A DNA stretch of 64,000 nucleotides from Lacrimispora celerecrescens (GTDB taxonomy: Bacteria; Bacillota; Clostridia; Lachnospirales; Lachnospiraceae): assembly GCF_000732605.1 (NCBI RefSeq), contig NZ_JPME01000018.1:62001-126000 (forward strand). The letters are read 5' to 3'. A program made the position numbers and the translations under genes. Positions 1-10,429 of the stretch are shown piece by piece (position 1 is the first letter of the stretch; every line of letters begins with the position of its first letter). The notes beneath the pieces are model-generated. The model saw nothing but the letters and a program-made list of their open reading frames with translations. It ran no database searches and was not told where the DNA came from.

Positions 1-499
1 GATATAAAAAGGGATCATCACTTTCTCTTGATCCAATATCAAGTCCTATCCCCTTCTGCATCGAATAATAGTACTTTTCACCTTCTATATAAACTCCTAT
101 TTTATAGTTCTCATCTATACTAAATAGATATTTAGTATCATCTACAAGCCCTGGTATTCCAATAAGGTATTCAGGCTTAGCAAACGGACATTCTAATATT
201 CTTATATAATCTAGTGCTCTATCGCTCTCTACTAATATCTTTTCTAATACAATTGGATCAGCATTAATTTCTTTAACTTCATATTTCGAAGAAAATAGTA
301 TATATGAAAAGTGCCTTGCTTTTACAAAAAATTCTCTATTCTCTAATAGTATCTTTCTTAATATCAATTTTTCTTCAACATTTAATGAACTATTATCTAT
401 ATCATTATTGCTCGTTGTTCCTGGGAAAAAAATAACCTCCCCAAGCCTAATGACATATTCTAACAAAACCCTTTGTACTGGCAATAAATATAGATTCAT
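1..499 (-). CDS. Hypothetical protein, 5' part only (runs off the window)
   Basis: An open frame reads leftward from an ATG at 499 to the window edge, 166 codons with no stop. A GAGGAG ribosome-binding site sits about 8 bases before the ATG, which makes the start convincing. The protein begins MNLYLLPVQRVLLEYVIRLG and has alternating hydrophobic and charged segments with no signal peptide. I do not recognise the family. It lies beyond the outermost att-like repeat (near 970), so it may be either the original neighbour of rlmD or cargo of a further island. Confidence 0.7.
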   Translation of the reverse strand, partial: MNLYLLPVQRVLLEYVIRLGEVIFFPGTTSNNDIDNSSLNVEEKLILRKILLENREFFVKARHFSYILFSSKYEVKEINADPIVLEKILVESDRALDYIRILECPFAKPEYLIGIPGLVDDTKYLFSIDENYKIGVYIEGEKYYYSMQKGIGLDIGSRESDDPFLY

Positions 500-1272
500 T
501 TAACTTATCTCCTCATACCTATTTTCCAACATACTATAATTCTTATCTGATAATAAGGATAGTATTGAAACACCCAACCATTCCTGTTTAGTCATTTGTA
601 CATTATAAAGAAAACTTCAATTCGTACAAGAATCAGAATTCTTAGTTATTCCCGATATGGAAGAACTAATTGATACATAAATGCAATCACAATTGATAAT
701 AAATCCTTGTATAATATTAAAATCTTATCAGAATAATACGCAAAAAATAATTCCTATGCTTATTACTCTTTTCTCATATAAGAGCTTATGTCAAGCACTC
801 TTATTATTTCTAAAGGTGATTTCATATTTCTCTTTACCAAATTCTAAGTTGTGTGTATTTTAGCAGCATATTTATTTTATATACGTTCTACTTCAAAAAT
901 TTCATATTATTTTTGTCACATTTAGCTTTACATGATATACATCCCTATTTTTTACGAGAAAGAAGTACAACCGTCTCTACATTCCTTGTTGCTGAAATTG
1001 GGAGGACGGTCAAACCTAATTCGAACTCAACCCTTGTTTCTTAATAGTAACCGTATTGATTACAACATGACAACGTGTACGCCAAATGGATGCTTTTCAA
1101 GGTTATTTGTTATTGTTAGATGAAAAAATGAACTTACAGAAGCTCTAAAAGTTATTATTTCAGCAAAGCCTGGAGAGAACCATTCTTGCCACATCTATTT
1201 TGTCCTGTGAATGCATGCTGATTTAATTCCTTTCAGAGTTCCCTGAGAAGTTCAATTTTTTGCACACAATCC
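500..1272. other. Gene-free stretch with a degenerate att-like repeat
   Basis: About 770 AT-rich bases without a convincing gene. Short open frames here lack ribosome-binding sites and look random. The only recognisable content is the degenerate repeat copy at 970-1020. Confidence 0.5.
970..1020 (-). repeat. Att-like dispersed repeat, copy D (most diverged)
   Basis: The plus-strand text ACCGTCTCTACATTC at 970-984 matches the rlmD 3' end (ACCGTCTCCACATTC, near 23592) in 14 of 15 positions. The following bases (CTTGTTGCTGAAATTGGGA) resemble the flank of the other copies at about 8.32, 10.77 and 17.84 kb. Read on the minus strand, the core encodes NVETVVLL, like the NVETVILM end of RlmD. Interpreted as the distal junction of an island inserted at the rlmD 3' end. 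Confidence 0.5.
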
Positions 1273-2826
1273 CTACTCTTTTATCACAAAATCCTTAATG
1301 ACTTCTACAATTTCTTGATCAACTTTATTTTTCTTTGCTATTTCTGCATAATTCTGATTTCCATTCATTATTGCATAAAGTATTTGTAATACTTTTTTTA
1401 AAGTAATTCGTTCAAACAAAGGATTTTTAATTATTGTTTCTACCGCATTATTGTTTAACGAAAAAACTTTTGATTTATTTAAAAGTGGAACTGTGGCTGG
1501 TTGTCTTTTTATATTTTGTGTTAATTCACTTGAACTTTTTATACGTTCAAATTTTTTGAGATAAAATGTTTGTCCTGATAAACTTTCAACTTTTTTTATA
1601 TAGACTATTCCTGTTTTGCCGCTTGGAACAACCAAATCACTAACTGCGCGGATCTTTCCTATTGGACTGCTTTCCCAATTATTGTATTGCTCTTTATATT
1701 GAGTTGTTATCTTTTTGGTAGCTTCTTTCATATCCTCTGCAAGTAATGATTCAGCGATATTTATAAGGCAATTATAATCCTGAACCATTTTCCACTCCGC
1801 AGGAATCCATGTTATCCCACATAGCATACCTAAAAGTCCTCCAGTTATAGAAGCAATAGTATCTGTATCTGCTCCTACAGAAAAAGCACCTGACTTAATC
1901 CCTAAAATTGGATTATTAGCATATCTTGAAGTTAAATATAATGCTGAAAGTATTGCAACATCACCTGCTCCATTTGACTTAGCAAAACATTCTACCTGCT
2001 CAAGGACTTCTTTATCATTTACTAATAATCCTTTCTTCAAAGAATTACTAATAAAGTTAAGCTTTTGAACCATGCTTTGGGCACACAAAGACCAAGTTTC
2101 AAAATAATCATAATCAGAATTTCGTTTTGTTGCCTCAATCCAGTCTGAAAAAATAGTCGAATCAGGAAATGCTGCCCATTCTCCCCGCCCCTCAATCACT
2201 GAATTTATTAATTCTCCATATCCTAATACGGATTCCTTTCTCAATAACACAGATAATGCATATGCATAACAAGTTGCTCCCAAAATTGCTCTAGGATGTC
2301 CGTGGGTAAAAATACTATCTTTAATAACATCTATCATCAATTCTTTTATGTCGATTTTACATGCCCGTGCAATGACATGTGGTAATATTCGCATTACTGC
2401 TCCATTTCCGCCGGCATTGAAATATTTTTGACTTTCATTAGATTCCCATGGATTAGTTCCTCCTTTTAAAATCTTAGCAGCACGCTTTAATGCAAAACCG
2501 CCACCACGTTCATATTCAAGCCAAAATGGCAACTCATTTTTTGCAAAAATATTTTCCCAGTCTCCCCCGATAATACTCCGTGCAACCGATAAAATCATTT
2601 GTGTATCATCACTATATTCACCAGGTAATATATTTTCATAATGATTCCAGTATTTCCCTCCAGTTGAACGGGTCCACTCAATAAAGAAGTCACTATTTTT
2701 TATATTGTTTGACTTATTTCTTGCTCTAAACTCATAAGGCCACCCTAAGGCATCGCCAATTGCTGATGCAACAAGTGCACCAGTACACTTTTCTTTAATA
2801 GTTGGTATAGCCATCGCAGTAATCAT
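1273..2826 (-). CDS. ADP-ribosylglycohydrolase (DraG/ARH family), probable antitoxin partner
   Basis: A 517-residue protein with the DraG/ARH fold in its first ~380 residues. It shows SAIGDALGWPYEF near the N-terminus, GEYSDDTQM (metal-binding Asp pair) around residue 70, NAGGNGAVMR around 140, and SVGADTDTIASITGG around 320, the second metal cluster. The family removes ADP-ribose from modified macromolecules using two Mg ions. The last ~130 residues form an extension I do not recognise. The ATG overlaps the stop of the upstream DarT-like gene by four bases (ATGA), so translation is coupled. This suggests it reverses the modification made by that enzyme, a role played by the macrodomain protein DarG in classical DarTG. 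The pairing is inference; the family call is secure. Confidence 0.85.
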   Translation of the reverse strand: MITAMAIPTIKEKCTGALVASAIGDALGWPYEFRARNKSNNIKNSDFFIEWTRSTGGKYWNHYENILPGEYSDDTQMILSVARSIIGGDWENIFAKNELPFWLEYERGGGFALKRAAKILKGGTNPWESNESQKYFNAGGNGAVMRILPHVIARACKIDIKELMIDVIKDSIFTHGHPRAILGATCYAYALSVLLRKESVLGYGELINSVIEGRGEWAAFPDSTIFSDWIEATKRNSDYDYFETWSLCAQSMVQKLNFISNSLKKGLLVNDKEVLEQVECFAKSNGAGDVAILSALYLTSRYANNPILGIKSGAFSVGADTDTIASITGGLLGMLCGITWIPAEWKMVQDYNCLINIAESLLAEDMKEATKKITTQYKEQYNNWESSPIGKIRAVSDLVVPSGKTGIVYIKKVESLSGQTFYLKKFERIKSSSELTQNIKRQPATVPLLNKSKVFSLNNNAVETIIKNPLFERITLKKVLQILYAIMNGNQNYAEIAKKNKVDQEIVEVIKDFVIKE

Positions 2827-3497
2827 TCCTTTCCGTAATCAACTTTTGACTCTTCTGCTCTGCATCCATTTCTAACTTTTACACTCCAATTGGTACTTAG
2901 TACATCTGTAGAAAGATATACTGAAATATCCTGAATATTATATGTTTTTAAAATTGCAGATACCCTTTCAGCAACGTCGAGATTTCCTACAGCTATACCA
3001 GTTATGTAATCTCTAGGAATATTATTTTTAATCAATACTTCCGCTTGGTCATCTGTTGGACAACACGCAAGCATACTATTTGACCGTTGCCTTCCAGTTG
3101 CCGTTCTATAATCAAAAAGTGTCCCAATCTTATTAATATCGTTGAAAATATAACGCCCCCGATCTTTCGCCGCATTACAGCAACAAAACTTTGAACTTCT
3201 TTTTTCCAAAATACTTAAATCAATATAAAGCACCACCCATTCCCTAAATATTTGATCCGTATCTCGTTGTATTACCTTATTCAAAAACCATGTATTTGGA
3301 TATTCGATTGAGCAGCAAATATGCTCTAACTCCCCATCATATCTTTGGATATCCGTAACGTTTTTGATATCACTTCTAATAGAATCACTCGCCAAAATTC
3401 CATCATCAAAAGATAATATATGTACTAAGCCTCGTAGTTTTGTAAAATGGCAAAGTCTTGTTACACCACGACCAGTCAGTATATTATAAGCATCCAT
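2823..3497 (-). CDS. DarT-like ADP-ribosyltransferase (DUF4433)
   Basis: A 224-residue protein resembling DarT, the toxin that attaches ADP-ribose from NAD to bases in single-stranded DNA. Visible family features are the N-terminal LCHFTKLRGLVHIL segment (NAD pocket), a CSIEYPN motif near residue 62, and QAEVLIKNNIP around 151-161, whose Glu153 is in the place of the DarT catalytic glutamate. Its length fits the family. It starts two bases after the helicase stop and overlaps the ADP-ribosylglycohydrolase start, so it is the middle gene of a tight three-gene operon. Target base is unknown. The cysteine-rich stretch FCCCNAA near 104-110 is unusual. Assignment rests on motif recognition without a search. 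Confidence 0.75.
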   Translation of the reverse strand: MDAYNILTGRGVTRLCHFTKLRGLVHILSFDDGILASDSIRSDIKNVTDIQRYDGELEHICCSIEYPNTWFLNKVIQRDTDQIFREWVVLYIDLSILEKRSSKFCCCNAAKDRGRYIFNDINKIGTLFDYRTATGRQRSNSMLACCPTDDQAEVLIKNNIPRDYITGIAVGNLDVAERVSAILKTYNIQDISVYLSTDVLSTNWSVKVRNGCRAEESKVDYGKE

Positions 3498-3499
3498 TA

Positions 3500-4936
3500 T
3501 TAATTGTCTCCTTCAGCACTATCATAATTAATAGACTTCTCTGGAAACAGACGGGATAAACTTTGGTGGTACGACATAAATAAACCATACTTTGAGCGTG
3601 TTGCTGCTACATATAACAGTTTCAGCTCATCAGAAAGTACTGTTGTCTTAGATACTGCATTTTCTAATATCTCACCGTCAGGAAAAATACCCTCTGACAA
3701 ATAAGGAACAAACACATTCTCAAACTCCAATCCTTTTACTGCATGAAAAGTGCTTAAACAAACCCCTTTTATATTTCCAAATCCAGCTTGATTTCTATCA
3801 ATAATCGTTGGAAATATACCTATTCTTTTTAGGACCTTGAAGAATTCATCTACAATCGCACGATTACGACATATTATTACATTCGATGAAATATTTACGT
3901 TTGCTCTAATCATTTTTATGATCCAATCCACCTCTTTCTCTCGCGTCTTAAATTGAATAAGAACTGGTTTGGGACCTTCAGCAATAACCGAGGTAGGAGA
4001 AATCATATCCGTATTATGTTCCCAGTATTTACTGTTTGCAATATCTTTCGCAAATGCCGATATAATAGCAGGATTCCTATAATTCACATCAAATTTCCAT
4101 ATACCATTATCATTAATATTAATACCAGAATCTCTCCACGATAATCTACTTCCGTATATTTGCTGTGCCACATCTCCCAAAAAAGTGAATGATCCATTTA
4201 CATTAGTTGCAGCGATTAATGATTTTACCATCATGGGCGAAAAATCTTGCCCTTCGTCTACAATGACATGATCATATCTCCTCTTCCTTATATCATTTTG
4301 TAATTCCTTATATACGTATAATGCCATATCGTCCCAATCATAACTTTGCTGCTTCTGTTCCCTTAATCGCATATATTCTTTATATATCGCAAAAAAATAC
4401 TTACGATTTTCTCGTTTGATGTTTACTGATGCTCTTCCAATTCGTTCTACATCTAGATATTGTTCTAATGTCTCTATACCAAATTTTTGTATAAATGATA
4501 TTTCATCGATAAAAATCGAAACTGGTCTTCTAAATGTAGATTCTTCAGGGAATCTACATCTATAATATTCTAATGCCTCATTAATATAATACTCTTTATC
4601 ATCTGGATTAACAACACCATTCCACTTTGGCATTTTCCCAAGATTATCTAAATATCCCCTTGCAAATTTATGATAGTTTTCGATAGTAAGATTCTTTTTA
4701 TTAAGATTGCCCATAGCTCTCATATATTTAACCAAAGCCATATTAAATGTTACAACCAGAACGTTAGGATGAGTTGGTAGATTTGTCAAAAATATTGCTC
4801 TCCATAATGCCATTGTGGTCTTTCCACTCCCTGCGGTTCCTAGAATAACAGTATGTCCTTTCGCTGGTAATGCCAAAACCTCCTTCTGCATCCCCTCTGG
4901 CTGTATACCTCCAAATAAATTATCACTACTATTCAT
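3500..4936 (-). CDS. UvrD/Rep-like superfamily 1 DNA helicase, compact
   Basis: 478 residues, much shorter than UvrD or PcrA (700+), with most SF1A motifs: Walker A GTAGSGKTT near residue 33, motif II VIVDEGQDF, motif III-like GDVAQQIYG, motif V region STFHAVKGLEFENVFVP, and motif VI LLYVAATRSK near the C-terminus. Such proteins translocate on single-stranded DNA by ATP hydrolysis. A strong RBS (AAGGAGGGAAA) precedes the ATG. It heads the operon with the DarT-like and ARH genes. Since DarT enzymes act on single-stranded DNA, a helicase partner could expose or detect the substrate, but this is inference. The enclosing island is AT-rich. Confidence 0.85.
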   Translation of the reverse strand: MNSSDNLFGGIQPEGMQKEVLALPAKGHTVILGTAGSGKTTMALWRAIFLTNLPTHPNVLVVTFNMALVKYMRAMGNLNKKNLTIENYHKFARGYLDNLGKMPKWNGVVNPDDKEYYINEALEYYRCRFPEESTFRRPVSIFIDEISFIQKFGIETLEQYLDVERIGRASVNIKRENRKYFFAIYKEYMRLREQKQQSYDWDDMALYVYKELQNDIRKRRYDHVIVDEGQDFSPMMVKSLIAATNVNGSFTFLGDVAQQIYGSRLSWRDSGININDNGIWKFDVNYRNPAIISAFAKDIANSKYWEHNTDMISPTSVIAEGPKPVLIQFKTREKEVDWIIKMIRANVNISSNVIICRNRAIVDEFFKVLKRIGIFPTIIDRNQAGFGNIKGVCLSTFHAVKGLEFENVFVPYLSEGIFPDGEILENAVSKTTVLSDELKLLYVAATRSKYGLFMSYHQSLSRLFPEKSINYDSAEGDN

Positions 4937-5509
4937 TTTCCCTCCTTATCATCTTTCTAAGTTTTTCTGATTTTGATTTTAAAAAAATACCCCCTCCCCT
5001 TGCCCATAGAACGTTCGTACTATCTGCTAATATTAAATATTATACAAAATCGCTACAGAGTATTTAAAAATTAAAACCGTATTAATCATATGTTTTCATA
5101 CCTCTCTTCATATAAAACAAAGAAAAATGTTCATAATGTTGAAATATTACGAATTAACTTATGATGAGTGGAGCCTTATTTCCATTCTACTACCGCAAAA
5201 TCTGAAAGAAAGTTTAGCAATCCATTCAAAAACAATCAAACTTCTATAATAAAATCAGAAAATGTGGCTTCGTTCATTTTTATTAAATACAGCTAATTCT
5301 CAGGCAAATACATAAAAGATTATGGAGCAGCTTTAACTTTCAAATCGGATAATAATTGAGGAGTGTCATATTTAATGACAGAGCCCAACTTATAAATAAC
5401 TGCCATTTTTCTGAGAGAGTCTTTAAACCATTTTATTTATATTATTATTGAAATTCTGATAACTGTTGTAGCTAGTTTCCACCTAGTAAAGAATATATTT
5501 TAAATCTTT
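4937..5509. other. Intergenic region with the probable promoter of the helicase operon
   Basis: 573 bases with no gene seen. On the minus strand a TATAAT -10 box lies at 5039-5044, with only a weak -35 (TTAAAT at 5062-5067) 17 bases upstream. An exact 8-bp palindrome GAACGTTC lies at 5009-5016, between this box and the helicase start. The C-rich run near 4990-5003 reads as GGGGAGGGGG in the leader RNA. The remainder up to 5509 shows nothing I can name. Confidence 0.35.
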
Positions 5510-5671
5510 TTAAATATATAAATCTTTTAATTCAGGAGAAAAAGTTTCAAGATTCAAAATATTTATTTCATCATATTCTTCTTTTGTCATTAGTCCTTGT
5601 TCCAACAATGCATTCAACATCTTCAAAGAAATCTTATACTTCACTTCATTTTGTACCTGTTCCTTAGTCAT
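5510..5671 (-). CDS. SHOCT-like short protein linked to recombinase elements
   Basis: A 53-residue frame starting MTKEQVQNEVKYKISLKML, with the pattern LLEQGLMTKEEYDEI typical of SHOCT-like short helical domains, and ending ELKDLYI. Proteins of this size and pattern often accompany serine recombinases in Clostridia mobile elements (established knowledge). It overlaps the end of the DUF1016 gene by eight bases (ATGACTAA), implying translational coupling. It was probably an accessory gene of the element that also carries the recombinase at 6.9-8.2 kb. Function unknown. Confidence 0.65.
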   Translation of the reverse strand: MTKEQVQNEVKYKISLKMLNALLEQGLMTKEEYDEINILNLETFSPELKDLYI

Positions 5672-6677
5672 TCCACTTCCTCACAATCTTCTCAACCTCA
5701 GCAATCAGCTTCTCTTTATCCGGAATATAATAGGTATATTTCGATGCAAATATATTATTTGATAAACCACCAAGAGCATATTCAACAGTCAATGCATCTT
5801 TATCCGTACACAAAATAATTCCAATGGGTTTATTATCATCTTCATCATTTACTTCATTTTCATAATAATTTAAGTACATATTTAGCTGTCCTGCTGCCTC
5901 TGGCATAAGCTTTGTCGTCTTCAGTTCAATCAGCACATATGACTTCAGCGGTTTATTATAGAATACCATGTCAACATAATAGTGAGTATTATTTATAGTT
6001 ACTCTTTGCTGCGTACCAACAAACATGAATCCCCGTCCCAATTCAAGTAAAAACTTTTCTATCTGCTCTGTAAGTGCTTTTTCCAAAACACTTTCCATAA
6101 CAGGCTTATTTTCCGGTAAACCCAAAAACTCAAATACATATGGATCTTTAATCATATCAGAGGGCCTTGCCAACTCAATCCCCTTAGCAGCCAATTTTAA
6201 TACTTCCTGTTTATTAATATCCCCTTTTGAAAGCAGTAGCCTCTCATACAAAGATGTGCTTATCTGCCTTTTCATTTCCCTTACTGACCAGTTTGAATTC
6301 ATTGCCTCTTTTTCATAAAAACTGCGTTTATCTTTGTCCGAAATGCTTAATAACTCACAATAATGTGTCCAGCTCAATTTGCCAGTCACTGACTGGCAAA
6401 TGTCATAGTTTAAATAAAACGCCCTCATATTTTGGAGGTTTGATCTGGAAAATCCTCTTCCAAGCTCTTTAGTCAATTCCTTAGACAACTGTTTTAATGT
6501 TTGCTCTCCATACTCTGCCCTAATACTATCATTCTGTTCATAACGAACAATAATTTCTCCTATTTTCCAATAAGAGGCTATCAGCTCACTGTTCACAGCT
6601 TTTGCCACATTACTTCTTGCAATATCAAGAATACTTTTAATTTCATCTACCAGAGGATTTATTAGATTATTTGGCAT
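5664..6677 (-). CDS. DUF1016 / YhcG-type PD-(D/E)XK nuclease
   Basis: 337 residues. The N-terminal half (SYWKIGEIIVRYEQ, then GRGFSRSNLQNMRAFY around residues 93-108, and LSWTHYCELL) is the DUF1016 N-terminal domain. The C-terminal half has the nuclease core: GRGFMFVGTQQRV, YYVDMVFYNK with the catalytic Asp, then YVLIELKTTKLMPEAAGQL with the E-x-K. Family members are putative DNA nucleases, common in defence islands and on mobile elements, and have been linked to recombination and restriction. The RBS is weak. The stop is overlapped by the SHOCT-like gene. About 250 bases separate it from the recombinase upstream. Confidence 0.88.
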   Translation of the reverse strand: MPNNLINPLVDEIKSILDIARSNVAKAVNSELIASYWKIGEIIVRYEQNDSIRAEYGEQTLKQLSKELTKELGRGFSRSNLQNMRAFYLNYDICQSVTGKLSWTHYCELLSISDKDKRSFYEKEAMNSNWSVREMKRQISTSLYERLLLSKGDINKQEVLKLAAKGIELARPSDMIKDPYVFEFLGLPENKPVMESVLEKALTEQIEKFLLELGRGFMFVGTQQRVTINNTHYYVDMVFYNKPLKSYVLIELKTTKLMPEAAGQLNMYLNYYENEVNDEDDNKPIGIILCTDKDALTVEYALGGLSNNIFASKYTYYIPDKEKLIAEVEKIVRKWND

Positions 6678-6930
6678 ATAAACACCCCGCTATTATACTT
6701 TTTAATGTTGAAAATTTTATACTTTTTAAAGTTCTTTTATTCATGGAATACATTTTGCCCCACTAAAAGGCAAATACCAACAACATTACTATTTTAATAA
6801 TACCCTTGTGAGATGATTTCCACAAGCCCTAAAACTATATTTAGTATTAAACCTATCTATACGCTGGTTATTTTGTGTTACTCACAATCTTTCACTTATC
6901 CTTAAAACAACAAATAAGATATTTATACAA

Positions 6931-8174
6931 TCAAATCTGAATTATCCATTCAATATCATTTTTTCCTTTCACAACTAAGTATTTCTGATAAACACAAATC
7001 TGTCCAATCCTTTCCCTTATAATATTTTCCTCATATAGTTCACCAGAGACCATAGAAGTCAGTCTTTCCTTAATCCACTCTTCTTTTACAGTCGGTGATT
7101 CCGAACACGCTTCTTTTCCCTTTTCAATTCTGGTTGCACATCTCCAAACAACGTTCCCTCTTTCAGTTCTTCTTCGATATGAAGCTCCACAGTCACCACA
7201 CACCAATAGATTTCCTAAAAGATATTTGCCATTATATTTGTTAGTGCTTAAACTTGCCGTGCCATCTTCATGACGGATCACTCTCGCACGCTTAATCATT
7301 TCTTCCTGAACCCTGTCAAACACTTCATCTGAAACAATAGCCGGATGACTTCTGTTTATATAATATTGTTTTCTCTGTCCTGTATTTTTTACTTTTCTTC
7401 CTGTCATAAAATCTTCTGTATAGGTCTTTTGAAGTAAGGTATCCCCTTTATATTTTTCGTTTTTAAGCATTTCTGAATTGTAGTTGTACCCCATTGCTCA
7501 TTGCCAGTAACGGTTTTTATATTCATAGATTCCAAATACCTTTTTATTTGTCCAAATGTTTTTCCTTGCAAATATAATTCAAATATTTTTCTTACAACCT
7601 CAGCTTGCTCTGAAACGATGACAATTTCACCATCAATGCAGGTGTATCCCATAAAATTTTTGTACTTTGTAAATATATTCCCCTTTTCAAACTTTCTCTG
7701 AAAACCCCATTGAATATTTTCACTGATATTCCTGCTTTCATCTTGTGTAAGCATACTTCTAAGTGTAATTTCAAACTCCTTGTCCTGTTTAATAGAATCT
7801 AGATTCTCATTCTCAAAGTACATATTTATCCCCCGTTCTCTTAAAGTTCTAATAATCTTGAGTAATTCCAATGTATCTCTGGAAACTCTGCTAATGGACT
7901 TTGTTAATATATAATCTACTTTACCTACTTCGGCCTTCCTTAGTAATGCATTTAACCCTGTTCTTCCTGTTCTCCGCAATCCGCTTCCAATATCATAAAA
8001 TACACCAGAAGAAATCCAATCCGGACAATTCTCAATCATATTGGTATAACTCTCAATTTGAGTTTTAAGACTACGCATTTGGACTGGTGTTGAAGTGCTG
8101 ACCCTGCAATATGCTGCCACTCTAATCTTTTTTAATTCAATTGGTTTTGCGAGAATATAACGAACTTTTTTCAT
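6931..8174 (-). pseudogene. Serine recombinase (resolvase-type), frameshifted
   Basis: Two frames together encode one recombinase of about 414 residues. The N-terminal piece (start ATG at 8174) has the resolvase domain with the nucleophile in AAYCRVST, followed by SISRVSRDTLELL and a recombinase domain. The downstream piece (to 6931) carries the zinc-ribbon GNLLVCGDCGASYRR and a coiled C-terminus ending near ICVYQKYLVVKGK. The frame changes at 7470-7472, where restoring one A in an AAA run would read QWGTTTIQKMLKNEKYKG. It sits about 140 bases inside the att-like repeat at 8.32 kb, the usual place for an integration gene at an element end. Either an inactivated integrase or a homopolymer sequencing error. 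Confidence 0.85.
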
Positions 8175-8315
8175 ATTTGATTTCCTCTGGTTATATATTA
8201 TCAAGCCTTAAATATCGTAGAATAGAAAAGGACATGAAAGCATCTGCTCTCACATCCTCATTCATTACAGCTTATCTTCTAGTCCTTTTTATCCATTTTT
8301 CGTTGTAACAGGACT

Positions 8316-8560
8316 ATGGATTCTACATTCTTTGTTGTTGTAATTCGGATGACCTGTGAACCCACTCCCCCTTGGCGTTAGAGTATATTTTAATAATCCT
8401 GACACTTATACTTTCTTTTTATAAATCAGCCATGCTAACATAACATGGCAACTCCTATTTATTAATGTATTATGTGCGGAGGTCTTTAACCTTAGCAGTT
8501 TTTATTTAGAAAATACTTTCCTGTATCTAGTTTCATTTCTATTAATAAATTGGAGTTCAT
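8316..8560 (-). repeat. Att-like dispersed repeat, copy A
   Basis: Aligns with 17841-18110 over about 250 bases. Shared plus-strand blocks include TTGTAATTCGGATGACC (17 bases), AACCCACTCCC, AACATGGCAA, CCTATTTATTAATGTAT and TAGAAAATACT. The end proximal to 8316 holds the diverged core TTCTACATTC. In copies A and B the flank on the minus strand is not rlmD sequence, so it is probably the conserved terminus of a mobile element. It separates the recombinase-bearing segment from the HEPN segment. Confidence 0.65.
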
Positions 8561-8961
<401 letters not shown>

Positions 8962-10277
8962 TTATACCAAAGTAAAAGGGCAGCTATTTGCAATAATTGC
9001 TTTTCTAGCAATAAACTCTAATAGTGCAACCTCATTAACAAGATAATCAACGTTCTTCGTCATAGGCAATATTTTGTTGTTAATTTCGGATGCTTTATTG
9101 TGTACAATCCTGCACCGGATTTCATAGATGCGTTCTGCAACATCATCCACAATTCCAATTTTATCAGTTAACCTCAGTTTTTGGTCTGATATTTTTTTAG
9201 CAGACTTATTTGTATAATAATCATTCAAATTCTCGTTATTCGCAATAAAATCAATAATTTCATCCCCGCTTACAATATTTCTCAACGTAATACTTAACTG
9301 CTCTCTTTCATCGCTTATATTGCTCATGCTATTTATTTTTATAATACTGAGCAGTTGCACCACATCAGAATCTTTATTTATATTAAATTTGGGGTCTTTT
9401 ATAAGACTCTGAATTCTTGTTTTGGCAGTAGCAGTTGTATATATTGGGTAATAGTATTCAAGAGCTTGGTACAACGCGAAGTATTTAAAAATTGGAGAAT
9501 CGCTATTACTCTGGGCAAACCAGTACAATGCCATGGGTATTTCATCGTATTCATAATCCAATTTTATATCTTGTATATCGACTTCTGTACTATTAGATTT
9601 TCTAACTCTCTTCGTTCTCGCTACTCTAGACTCTTTTCGCGGGCAGAGGGTTATTACAAGGTCATAAAGAATATCTAATTGATAAAACAAAGAGTTTGAA
9701 ACTTTCTCTAACAGTTTTTTTGCTTCATCCTGCGTCTTAACAGAAACTTCTTCAATTTTTAGTGTTGGTCTAAATCTAGTAATATCTTTTTCAATGTCAA
9801 TGTGCCGCCCATCTTTGTATGTACTTAATATTGCAAATTCTTTGCTAGAATATCCTACGGACACTTTTATACGAGCATCTGAATATAGCATCAAACTCAG
9901 CGGATCACTAATCTCGTGCCCGCTTTCTAGTTCTAGATACTCATCCGAGTTAAAAAGTTTAGATAGACGCCTTAAAATGAACCGACTGGGTACATTATTT
10001 CTTGGCATCACAATTTCACATTCAATATAATTCAATTCGTTTGACCATATCGCTTCATAGTTGCTAATCCCTCTAAATTTCATGAAATTACTGTTGATTA
10101 TGCTACTAATATTGGGGTCATTTTCTCTTATGCGAATTTCCTCTGATTCCCTTGCTATAGGGAAATTAAAGAAAAGAAATTTGGTCAACTCATCGTCTTC
10201 ATAAATAGAAATTTCTTCAACTCTATTTTTAATATTATTTTTGTCAAGCAAATTTTTCAAGTTTAAAAAGTCATTCA
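8962..10277 (-). CDS. HEPN-domain protein, probable abortive-infection effector (ApeA-like)
   Basis: The start is placed at 10277 (MNDFLNLKNLL), preceded by AAGGAG at 9 bases; a longer in-frame extension upstream lacks an RBS. The result is 438 residues. The N-terminal ~200 residues are unrecognised. The C-terminal half has FKYFALYQALEYYYP, typical of large HEPN families, and near the end YEIRCRIVHNK, an R-x4-H arrangement like the HEPN RNase site. HEPN proteins of this kind (for example ApeA) cleave RNA after phage sensing. The gene stands alone between two att-like repeats. Family placement is moderate and the precise subfamily is unknown. Confidence 0.6.
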
Positions 10278-10429
10278 TTGTAAAACATCTCCTTAGGAAA
10301 GATGATACTAATATATGGAAATAAGTTTGCAATTTTAGTTTATCATAAAATCAAACAAAATAATATAAAAATCAACGTAACTATACAATTTAATTGTTCA
10401 TCATTAATGCATACGCTAGAATTCTAACC

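Noticed and set aside
5009-5016. GAACGTTC palindrome upstream of the helicase operon as a LexA/SOS box
   Set aside because: The Gram-positive LexA box needs GAAC, four bases and GTTC; here the halves are fused with no spacer.
4937-5509. A toxin-antitoxin pair or small gene ahead of the helicase operon
   Set aside because: All short frames there lack RBS and protein-like text.
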